A stretch of 5,438 bases of DNA from Actinomycetota bacterium. GTDB lineage: Bacteria > Actinomycetota > Actinomycetes > Actinomycetales > Microbacteriaceae. Below, one piece after another: positions 1 to 4,840 of the stretch (positions within the stretch are counted from its first letter, which is position 1; every line of letters begins with the position of its first letter). The position numbers were made by a program, and so were the translations under genes. The stretch spans positions 1-5,438 of the forward strand of contig WLIC01000053.1 of assembly GCA_009702405.1 (NCBI GenBank), read 5' to 3'. Below the pieces are notes generated by a model. The model did no database searches, was not told the DNA's origin, and saw only the letters and a list, made by a program, of their open reading frames with translations.

Positions 1-1
1 A

Positions 2-133
2 GAGGTTCGAATTATGTTTGAAGATTTGTTATCACGTGTTGACAAGGTTGAACGAGTGGGAGAAATCGATCACTTGCGTTCAAACTTTGTGAACGGAATC
101 AAGCGATTCCCTGTGAAGGTAACCCTTAGATAA
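2..133 (+). CDS. cytochrome P450, C-terminal fragment (5' part outside window)
   Basis: An open frame enters from the left edge and ends at TAA 131-133, giving 43 residues. Its end contains L-R-S-N-F-V-N-G-I-K-R-F-P-V, which I recognise as the usual C-terminal strand region of bacterial class I P450s, preceded by the helix-like segment MFEDLLSRVDKVE. Such proteins are soluble haem-thiolate monooxygenases that need a ferredoxin and a reductase. The haem-binding Cys loop lies upstream of the window, so neither activity nor P450 subfamily can be judged. The gene converges on the amidotransferase gene, overlapping it by 8 bp. Two hairpins follow its stop (138-159 and 166-186). A P450 beside a glutamine synthetase-like gene is reminiscent of mycobacterial cyclic-amine degradation clusters; a role here is inference. 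The family call is fairly firm despite the short fragment. Confidence 0.82.
   Translation, partial: EVRIMFEDLLSRVDKVERVGEIDHLRSNFVNGIKRFPVKVTLR
95..110 (-). terminator. small hairpin downstream of amidotransferase stop (tentative)
   Basis: GGAATC (95-100) and GATTCC (105-110) form a perfect 6-bp inverted repeat with a 4-nt loop. It lies 15 nt beyond the stop codon of the minus-strand amidotransferase gene and inside the P450 coding sequence. There is no T-tract on the minus strand. A stem this short could arise by chance, so a termination role is only a possibility. Confidence 0.2.
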
Positions 134-833
134 GTTTCGCTATATCTTTTAGATATGCGTCAACTAAAGCAAAGGTTCTTTGCTTTGAAGCTTCGTCTTC
201 AGCAATGGTTTGATCCATCATGATTTGAGCATCCTGACCATCTTCACCAACTGACCGTAAACCTCCCCAGTCAAGCCAACCCTTGAGCACCGCTGCGTTT
301 AGTTCTGGATGGAATTGAACGGCTAGAGATTTGCCATAGATGAATGCTTGAGATGCGATTGGATTACGAGCAATCTCAACAGCTCCTTGAGGTAACTGCC
401 AGCGGTCATAGTGAAATTGGAACCAAGGACCATTGCTAACTAAGTCTTTGCGATCTGACCAGATGTTAGTCCAACCGATCTCACCTTTAGGGCCAGGTGC
501 CACTGAGCCACCTAGAGCTCGGGCGAGGAGCTGACCACCGAAACAAATGCCAAGGATTGGTTTATCGGCAGCTACTGCTCTTTTGACCCAGTCCAGTTCT
601 GGTTGTAACCAGTTGCCGATGCAGGCATCATCCCAAGCACCCCAAGGAGCACCTAGCGGGATAAGCAGGTCATAGTCATTGAAGTCAGGGAATTCAAAAG
701 GAATGTTAGGGCTCTCAAAGGAACTCTCAGGAACTACTAATACCTCTGTCATCTCAAAGCCGTGGCGCTTTAGAGCTTCGCCAACCCAGCCGGTTGGGCT
801 GACATGATCATGTTGAATAAATAGTGCCTTCAT
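126..833 (-). CDS. class I glutamine amidotransferase-like hydrolase (GuaA-type GATase fold)
   Basis: From the ATG at 833 the product has 235 residues. The triad of class I (peptidase C26-like) amidotransferases is visible: nucleophile Cys97 in G-I-C-F-G-G-Q, and His175 and Glu177 in Q-F-H-P-E. The N-terminal strand KALFIQHDH and the segment LLIPLGAPWGAWDD also fit. It resembles free-standing GMP-synthase-type GATase domains with no synthetase partner, so it may hydrolyse a gamma-glutamyl amide rather than feed ammonia to a synthetase. A neighbouring GS-like ligase makes a PuuD-like step attractive, but the sequence is not evidently close to PuuD. An ATG at 845 would add four residues. I prefer 833 because AAGGAAA (842-836) sits just ahead of it, while nothing similar precedes 845. 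The gene is divergent from the GS-like gene and convergent with the P450. It is intact, with an Asp/Glu-rich linker near residues 196-216. The fold is certain, the substrate unknown. Confidence 0.9.
   Translation of the reverse strand: MKALFIQHDHVSPTGWVGEALKRHGFEMTEVLVVPESSFESPNIPFEFPDFNDYDLLIPLGAPWGAWDDACIGNWLQPELDWVKRAVAADKPILGICFGGQLLARALGGSVAPGPKGEIGWTNIWSDRKDLVSNGPWFQFHYDRWQLPQGAVEIARNPIASQAFIYGKSLAVQFHPELNAAVLKGWLDWGGLRSVGEDGQDAQIMMDQTIAEDEASKQRTFALVDAYLKDIAKLI
138..159 (+). terminator. hairpin 1 after the P450 stop (candidate)
   Basis: CGC (138-140) and ATATC (142-146) pair with GATAT (152-156) and GCG (157-159), with one bulged T at 141 and a TTTTA loop. It starts 4 nt after the P450 stop and lies inside the 3' end of the opposing amidotransferase gene. 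No T-tract follows, so it would be an atypical terminator or a 3'-end stabiliser. Confidence 0.35.
166..186 (+). terminator. hairpin 2 after the P450 stop (candidate)
   Basis: AAAGCAAAG (166-174) and CTTTGCTTT (178-186) form a perfect 9-bp inverted repeat with a 3-nt loop. It lies 32 nt after the P450 stop and inside the amidotransferase coding sequence. The T-rich right arm is mildly terminator-like on the plus strand, but there is no separate U-tract. With the hairpin at 138-159 it makes a tandem pair. Confidence 0.35.
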
Positions 834-835
834 GA

Positions 836-842
836 TTTCCTT
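836..842 (-). promoter_or_regulatory. ribosome binding site deciding the amidotransferase start
   Basis: Read on the minus strand, AAGGAAA (842 to 836) lies a few bases before the ATG at 833. It falls inside codons 2-4 of the longer reading from 845, which has no comparable site, so it favours the shorter protein. Confidence 0.6.
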
Positions 843-876
843 CATAACTTTTCGGTTTAGTAGGTCATTTCCTAGG

Positions 877-890
877 CTACTAGCAAGTAG
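877..890. repeat. short inverted repeat in the divergent GATase/GS intergenic region
   Basis: CTACT (877-881) and AGTAG (886-890) flank AGCA. It sits immediately before the putative -10 box of the GS-like gene, between the two divergent genes. It could be half of an operator; a 5-bp arm is weak evidence by itself. Confidence 0.25.
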
Positions 891-893
891 TAT
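888..893 (+). promoter_or_regulatory. putative -10 box of the GS-like gene
   Basis: TAGTAT fits the TANNNT form of a sigma70/SigA-type -10 element and lies about 45 nt before the start at 939. No convincing -35 is seen 17 nt upstream, so this is tentative. If used, transcription would begin near 900, leaving the TCGTTT-N6-GAATGA element (901-918) at the very start of the transcript. Confidence 0.3.
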
Positions 894-899
894 CCAAAT
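890..899. repeat. 10-mer GTATCCAAAT, copy 1
   Basis: This 10-mer recurs exactly at 3118-3127 in the other divergent intergenic region, in the same orientation. Here the left half of the palindrome seen in copy 2 is degenerate (AGTA in place of ATTT). It overlaps the putative -10 box, which would suit a repressor site. Confidence 0.4.
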
Positions 900-900
900 A

Positions 901-918
901 TCGTTTGAGTACGAATGA
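901..918. promoter_or_regulatory. candidate operator upstream of the GS-like gene (TCGTTT-N6-GAATGA)
   Basis: The arms TCGTTT and GAATGA match 10 of 12 positions of the perfect palindrome TCGTTC-N6-GAACGA found upstream of the permease (3228-3245), with the same 6-nt spacer. It ends 20 nt before the chosen start codon. Sharing between two genes of one putative pathway suggests a common regulator. The binding protein is not visible in the window. Confidence 0.4.
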
Positions 919-926
919 AAAGTAAC

Positions 927-933
927 AAAGGAG
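927..933 (+). promoter_or_regulatory. ribosome binding site of the GS-like gene
   Basis: AAAGGAG lies 5 nt before ATG 939-941 and is a near-ideal Shine-Dalgarno. It falls within the codons that would follow an upstream ATG at 915, so it argues for initiation at 939. Confidence 0.8.
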
Positions 934-938
934 TTGCA

Positions 939-2288
939 ATGAGTACCGACCTAACTGCTCTTAGAGAGAAACTACAAGAACAGGGAATTGATGTTCTAAG
1001 AATCATCTATGCGGATGTGCTTGGCATAACTCGTTCTAAAGACCTGCTGGTTAGTCAATTAGAGAAAGCTGCCGGCCATGGCCCAGCCTTCTGTCAAGGT
1101 GTTTGGGTTACCACCACTCAAGGTGGTGTCCTTGATGCAGAGAACATCGCAGGCGATGGTCTGCAAGATCTGGTTACTCAACTAGACCAAGATACTATTC
1201 ATGAGATGCCTTGGGAACCAGGTGTTGCTTACGCAATCGGTGATGCACTAAATCCAGACATGTCACCGAACATGTTCTCACCACGAACCGTGCTTAGAAA
1301 AGTTATTGCTGAGTATGAGAAGTTAGGTTTAGTGCCTGTTGTTGGTCCTGAGCTTGAGTTCTATATTGCAGACCGCGTTGAAGGCGGTGGCTTCAAGAGA
1401 TCTCTTGAACGCACTGGTCGTGTTTATACCAGCGGTGCGTTAGTAGATCCAAAAGGAACCTTCCTGCACTTACTGCGCATGCTAGACCAACTAAACATTG
1501 GAGTATTCGCTGGTAACCACGAGTTCTCACCAGGTCAGTATGAAATCAATCTTTGGCATTCAGAAGCAATGGATGCAGCTGATAGAACATTCTTGTTCAA
1601 GACTTCAATCAAAGACATTGTGCACCGTGAAGGTCAGCATGCAACTTTCCTAGGTAAGCCTTGGAGCGATGAAGGAGGATCAGGTTTCCACTTGCACTTC
1701 TCAGTAACAGACAAGCAGGGCAAGAACCTAATGTTTGATGGCAGCGAACTTAGTGAAACAGCAAAGCAGATGATTGCTGGTCTTTGCGAAAACGCTAATG
1801 CACTAACTGCTTTTACTAACCCAACTGTGAACGCTTTCAAGAGACTAGGCCCAGACACCCTTGCACCGTTTAGAGCTAACTGGGGTTATGACAACAGAAG
1901 CACCATGGTTCGTATTCCACCTGAGCGTGGTCAAGGAACTCGTCTAGAGGTTCGTGTTGGTGATGGTGCTGCTAACCCATATCTTGTTATCGCAGGTATC
2001 TTGGCAGCTGCCTTAGATGGCATCGTAAGAAAGCTTGAAGTTCCAGCAGCTGCTGAAGGTATGGCTTATGACAATGAAGATGCTCCAACACTGCCAGCAA
2101 CATTTACAGAAGCACTAGATGCGCTAGAGGCTAATGAGCGTATGCGTGAGCACATGTCAACTGGTTTGATTGGAATATTCCTAGTGATGAAGCGCGATGA
2201 AATCGAAAGATACAACGCAGCTGTTTCAGACCCAAGCACTAGAGATGTTACTGATTGGGAGATTCAAGAATATATGGAGGATTACTAA
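939..2288 (+). CDS. glutamine synthetase-family ligase (probable gamma-glutamyl-amine synthetase type)
   Basis: The 449-residue product has the type I GS layout: an N-terminal beta-grasp domain (about 10-105, with the conserved Asp26 in Y-A-D-V-L-G) and the catalytic domain. Metal- and substrate-site motifs are visible: G-P-E-L-E-F-Y (136-142), H-E-F-S-P-G-Q-Y-E (194-202), G-S-G-F-H-L-H-F-S (247-255), N-R-S-T-M-V-R-I-P (319-327) and R-L-E-V-R-V-G-D (335-342), followed by A-A-N-P-Y-L. The family joins glutamate to ammonia or an amine using ATP. The spacing in EFSPGQYE, the shorter length than GlnA (about 470) and a G-M-A-Y where GlnA has its K-N-L-Y adenylylation site favour a GlnA3/GlnA4/PuuA-like ligase acting on an amine, with no adenylylation control. 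The substrate is unknown. Start 939 is set by its strong RBS. It converges on the decarboxylase-like gene with a 4-bp overlap, and a candidate operator precedes it. Family certain, amine specificity inferred. Confidence 0.93.
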   Translation: MSTDLTALREKLQEQGIDVLRIIYADVLGITRSKDLLVSQLEKAAGHGPAFCQGVWVTTTQGGVLDAENIAGDGLQDLVTQLDQDTIHEMPWEPGVAYAIGDALNPDMSPNMFSPRTVLRKVIAEYEKLGLVPVVGPELEFYIADRVEGGGFKRSLERTGRVYTSGALVDPKGTFLHLLRMLDQLNIGVFAGNHEFSPGQYEINLWHSEAMDAADRTFLFKTSIKDIVHREGQHATFLGKPWSDEGGSGFHLHFSVTDKQGKNLMFDGSELSETAKQMIAGLCENANALTAFTNPTVNAFKRLGPDTLAPFRANWGYDNRSTMVRIPPERGQGTRLEVRVGDGAANPYLVIAGILAAALDGIVRKLEVPAAAEGMAYDNEDAPTLPATFTEALDALEANERMREHMSTGLIGIFLVMKRDEIERYNAAVSDPSTRDVTDWEIQEYMEDY

Positions 2289-3115
2289 ATCTTGTTTGAG
2301 TTATCTTCAAGGAGAGTTCCTCCGTTGAAGGTAACACCAACCTCGCGATAGTAACCACCGAGTATTTCCTTCACTGGAAGGATTGAAGCTAGTTCATCCC
2401 ACTGTGAATCAGCGAGAGTAAGTTCAGCATCTCCAACCCAAGGTGTTCCTAGATCTGCATCAACTCCACCCATGGTGATTAGTTGATCCATTGAATTACC
2501 TAGACCTGGAGTAATCGAAGGCATCCATCTTGAGTGAATCATTGGATGACCATTTACAAAACCATTAGAGTCAGCAGGCTTTCTCAAAGTAACAACAGCA
2601 GAAGCAAGTCTGTGATCATATGCCGCAAGAGAAGCACCTAGCTTTGCTCCTGCTTCTAGCTTTGGAGTTGCTTTACCGTGGTTGAAGATTCTGGTAACAG
2701 CAACAGTGCCAAGCTTCTTTGGGTAACCCTGGAACCAACCACGAGCAATAGCGAAGTCTTTAGTTACCCAGATAGCAACACAACGTGAATAGGTTTTACC
2801 TTGGTATTTGCATCTAACCACTACGAATGCTTCAAGGTATTGCGATCTAACAGGATCTAGTAATTCAGCTCCACCGGTGGAACATGACTGCCAGTCGGCC
2901 CAGATAAGAGCAACTGCACCTGGGTGCTCATCAGCTAGTTCTAGTTCTGCTGGCAAGATGGCACGAACGTTAGCTTCATCGGTCAGATACTCAACGGTTA
3001 GCAGTGTGCCTGAATAGAACCAAGGCATATCGGGGATGATTGCGCTTTTACCAGTTGGGGTCTTAGGGGCCATAAATCCATGTAATTCAGTCATGAAACC
3101 TAGATTACTAACCAT
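2285..3115 (-). CDS. acetoacetate decarboxylase-family protein
   Basis: The 276-residue reading matches the acetoacetate decarboxylase (ADC) fold family. The entry segment M-P-W-F-Y-S-G-T-L-L-T-V-E-Y (30-43) and A-I-L-P-A-E-L-E (52-59) are typical of it. G-Y-P-K-K-L-G (130-136) aligns with the A-Y-P-K-K-L-G motif of clostridial Adc, so Lys133 would be the Schiff-base lysine and Lys134 its pKa-lowering neighbour. Glu95 in Y-L-E probably matches an active-site Glu. L-P-V-K-E-I (246-251) also matches Adc near its C-terminus. Schiff-base chemistry on a keto acid is therefore plausible. Family members also include non-decarboxylating enzymes, so acetoacetate is not assured. Three in-frame ATGs (3115, 3094, 3073) all have weak ribosome sites, and 3094 or 3073 could be the true start, especially as a palindrome covers the first ATG. 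The gene is probably cytoplasmic. It converges on the GS-like gene and diverges from the permease gene. Confidence 0.88.
   Translation of the reverse strand: MVSNLGFMTELHGFMAPKTPTGKSAIIPDMPWFYSGTLLTVEYLTDEANVRAILPAELELADEHPGAVALIWADWQSCSTGGAELLDPVRSQYLEAFVVVRCKYQGKTYSRCVAIWVTKDFAIARGWFQGYPKKLGTVAVTRIFNHGKATPKLEAGAKLGASLAAYDHRLASAVVTLRKPADSNGFVNGHPMIHSRWMPSITPGLGNSMDQLITMGGVDADLGTPWVGDAELTLADSQWDELASILPVKEILGGYYREVGVTFNGGTLLEDNSNKI
2300..2335 (+). terminator. long hairpin after the GS-like gene, inside the decarboxylase-like gene
   Basis: GTTA (2300-2303), T2304, CTTCAA (2305-2310) and GGAG (2311-2314) pair with CTCC (2320-2323), TTGAAG (2325-2330), G2331 and TAAC (2332-2335). This gives 15 pairs, one of them a U-G wobble, with one bulged G (2324) and a 5-nt loop. 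It starts 11 nt after the ligase stop and lies wholly within the last codons of the opposing gene. The wobble becomes an A-C mismatch on the minus strand, so the plus-strand RNA fold is the more stable. No T-tract follows (ACACC), so it would be a U-less terminator or a 3'-end stabiliser. Confidence 0.5.
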
Positions 3116-3128
3116 TTGTATCCAAATG
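3113..3128. promoter_or_regulatory. palindrome CATTTG-TATC-CAAATG containing GTATCCAAAT copy 2
   Basis: A perfect 6+6 inverted repeat with a 4-nt spacer covers the first possible start codon of the decarboxylase-like gene. The core TTGTATCCAA is close to TTGTATACAA-like sites bound by some GntR-family (FCD type) repressors. Its right part repeats the 10-mer at 890-899. It is a plausible operator, and it weakens the case for translation starting at 3115. No regulator gene is visible nearby. Confidence 0.4.
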
Positions 3129-3147
3129 AAGCAATAGTGTCGTGCAG

Positions 3148-3174
3148 ATAACGATTAACTAACCTTCCCGTTAT
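3148..3174. repeat. inverted repeat ATAACG-N15-CGTTAT
   Basis: Arms 3148-3153 and 3169-3174 are perfect, with a 15-nt spacer, in the middle of the 158-bp divergent region. It may be a regulator site or a chance pairing in AT-rich DNA. The rest of 3129-3227 holds no promoter I can defend. Confidence 0.2.
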
Positions 3175-3227
3175 TTAAGGCCTTTAATCAAAAATAGTTA
3201 GCAAATCTGCACCAATCTAGTAAGAGG

Positions 3228-3245
3228 TCGTTCATACCCGAACGA
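3228..3245. promoter_or_regulatory. candidate operator upstream of the permease gene (TCGTTC-N6-GAACGA)
   Basis: A perfect 6+6 inverted repeat with a 6-nt spacer ends 28 nt before the permease start. Ten of its 12 arm positions recur, with the same spacing, at 901-918 upstream of the GS-like gene. That supports a shared transcription-factor site. It could alternatively form a small hairpin in the 5' leader. Confidence 0.45.
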
Positions 3246-3260
3246 TTCCTTGACTCGACT

Positions 3261-3266
3261 AGGAGA
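3261..3266 (+). promoter_or_regulatory. ribosome binding site of the permease gene
   Basis: AGGAGA lies 7 nt before ATG 3274-3276. It fixes the start there rather than at the in-frame TTG at 3250, which lies upstream of the site. Confidence 0.75.
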
Positions 3267-3273
3267 TCTAATA

Positions 3274-4752
3274 ATGTCTAAGGAAACTAACGACAACTCA
3301 TTACGGAAGAACCGTCTTGGTGTTCTCGGAATTGTATTTTTTGTGGTGGCAGCATCTGCTCCACTAGTTGGTATGACTGGAGCTGTTCCAGTTGCCATCC
3401 TTGCCGGTAACGGCGCAGCAGCCCCAGGAGCATATCTCTTGGTCGGTCTAACTTTGATTTTGTTCAGCGTAGGTTTCACCGCGATGACCAGCAAGGTAAC
3501 TAACGCTGGTGCTTTCTTTGCTTACGTTGGTAGAGGTCTAGGTAAGAATGCAGGTATTGGTTCTGCTCTTGTTTCTATCGTTGGTTACGTAACCATTCAG
3601 TTAGCGATCTACGGCTTCTTCGGTGGAATACTTGCAGGCCAAATGGCTGCTATTGGAATCGACATGCCTTGGTACATCTGGTGTGCAATCGCCTGGGTAG
3701 TTGTTACAGCACTCTCACTACTAAGTGTTGATGTTGGTGCCAAGGTGCTAGGTGCTCTAATGATTCTTGAAGTTCTTTCACTTCTAATCGCAGGTGTGGC
3801 AATCTTGATCAACCACGCAGGCGAAATGAACTTTGTTGCGTCATTCTCACCAGAGAACATTTTCGTTGGTGGATTCGCTGGTGGAGCAGGTATTGCTATC
3901 GCTTTCGCACTAGCCTCATACATTGGATTTGAAGCTACCGCTATTTACGGTGAAGAGTCTAAAGACCCTAAGCGTTCAGTTCCAAGAGCTACATATCTTG
4001 CAGTTGGAATTATCACATTGCTATTCACAATCGTTTCATTCGCTATGGTGACTGGCCTGGGCTCGTCAACTGTCGTTGACCAAGTTGCAACCATCTCTGA
4101 AGGTGGTTTGAACCCAGCTGCTGTTCTGTTCGCTCTAGTTGAGACCAACGTAGGTCACTGGCTAGTTGTGATTATGGAATGGCTTGTAGTTTCATCACTA
4201 TTCGCAGGTCTCTTGGCTTTCCAGAACGCTAACTCACGTTACGTGTTTGCTCTAGGTCGCGCAGGTGTGCTTCCTAAGTCATTGGGTAAGACAAACGCCT
4301 CTGGCGCTCCTCAGGGTGGTGTGATCGTAACTTCGATTCTTGCGGCTCTAGTTATCTTGTTGTTCGCTATTCAGAACCTAGATCCAATCTTGAACTTGTT
4401 CTTCTGGATGAGTGCTATTACAGCTATTGCCATCATGCTTGTTGAGTTCTTGGTGAGCGCTGCTGTTATTCGCTTCTTCATGCAGAACCCAGGCACACAC
4501 TGGTTCAAAGCTCTGGTGGCACCTCTTGTTTCATTGGCGCTACTAGGTGTTGGCGAATACTTGCTGATGTCTCGTTTCAACCTACTGTCAGGCCTTGCTC
4601 CATCTCCTGAAGAATCAGGAAACGCCTGGTCAATGACTCCATTGGGTTGGACCCTTGCCTTGCTTCCATTCGCAGCACTGGTTATTGGTGTTGTTTGGGG
4701 CATGATCAACAAGAATGACGAATCAAAGATGAGTGACGACATCCTTTCCTAA
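3274..4752 (+). CDS. APC-superfamily amino acid/amine permease
   Basis: The 492-residue product is an integral membrane protein with about 12 hydrophobic segments, roughly at 15-45, 52-72, 93-124, 132-150, 155-179, 195-222, 240-262, 280-316, 347-367, 370-400, 408-433 and 455-478. Family hallmarks are A-A-S-A-P-L-V-G in TM1, T-N-A-G-A-F-F-A-Y-V-G-R-G-L-G (76-90), the TM6 end G-F-E-A-T-A-I-Y-G-E-E-S (218-229) followed by K-D-P-K-R-S-V-P-R-A, and N-S-R-Y-V-F-A-L-G-R-A-G-V-L-P (320-334). The length is normal for proton- or sodium-coupled APC amino acid or polyamine importers. The substrate cannot be read from sequence; the neighbouring GS-like ligase suggests an amine or amino acid. Both termini are polar and should be cytoplasmic. 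The start at 3274 is chosen on its RBS. A candidate operator lies upstream and an intrinsic terminator downstream, so it is probably a monocistronic unit. Confidence 0.93.
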   Translation: MSKETNDNSLRKNRLGVLGIVFFVVAASAPLVGMTGAVPVAILAGNGAAAPGAYLLVGLTLILFSVGFTAMTSKVTNAGAFFAYVGRGLGKNAGIGSALVSIVGYVTIQLAIYGFFGGILAGQMAAIGIDMPWYIWCAIAWVVVTALSLLSVDVGAKVLGALMILEVLSLLIAGVAILINHAGEMNFVASFSPENIFVGGFAGGAGIAIAFALASYIGFEATAIYGEESKDPKRSVPRATYLAVGIITLLFTIVSFAMVTGLGSSTVVDQVATISEGGLNPAAVLFALVETNVGHWLVVIMEWLVVSSLFAGLLAFQNANSRYVFALGRAGVLPKSLGKTNASGAPQGGVIVTSILAALVILLFAIQNLDPILNLFFWMSAITAIAIMLVEFLVSAAVIRFFMQNPGTHWFKALVAPLVSLALLGVGEYLLMSRFNLLSGLAPSPEESGNAWSMTPLGWTLALLPFAALVIGVVWGMINKNDESKMSDDILS

Positions 4753-4766
4753 CTAGTACTAATCAG

Positions 4767-4803
4767 AAGAGCCCAGACTTTTTGGTCTGGGCTCTTTTGT
4801 TTT
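4767..4803 (+). terminator. intrinsic terminator after the permease gene
   Basis: AAGAGCCCAGAC (4767-4778) pairs perfectly with GTCTGGGCTCTT (4785-4796), a GC-rich 12-bp stem with a 6-nt loop. The T-rich tail TTTTGTTTT follows at 4795-4803. It begins 14 nt after the permease stop and separates that gene from the aspartase gene. Confidence 0.93.
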
Positions 4804-4840
4804 GGTTAGGAAACTAACGATTTCGTGGCAGACTAAAACC

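Noticed and set aside
915..938. Upstream in-frame ATG at 915 extending the GS-like protein by 8 residues
   Set aside because: The strong AAAGGAG site lies downstream of it and 5 nt before ATG 939; no ribosome site precedes 915, and the candidate operator overlaps it.
1634..1858. Minus-strand open frame of 74 codons inside the GS-like gene
   Set aside because: It lies wholly inside a conserved coding frame and has no recognisable domain; a chance antisense frame.
2808..3017. Plus-strand open frame of 69 codons inside the decarboxylase-like gene
   Set aside because: Low-complexity Ser/Ala-rich translation opposite a clear family protein; a shadow frame.
3250..3273. TTG start for the permease at 3250, and TTGACT at 3250-3255 as a -35 box
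   Set aside because: The Shine-Dalgarno AGGAGA lies after the TTG and before ATG 3274. A -10 at 17 nt from TTGACT would fall on the start codon, so the -35 resemblance is coincidental.
3198..3494. Minus-strand open frame of 98 codons spanning the permease start and its upstream region
   Set aside because: It mirrors the hydrophobic permease codons, yields a Pro/Ala/Arg-rich product without domains, and would cover the permease control region.
3609..4742. Three minus-strand open frames (3609-3923, 3945-4148, 4371-4742) opposite the permease gene
   Set aside because: All are antisense shadows of membrane-protein coding sequence, with no family resemblance.
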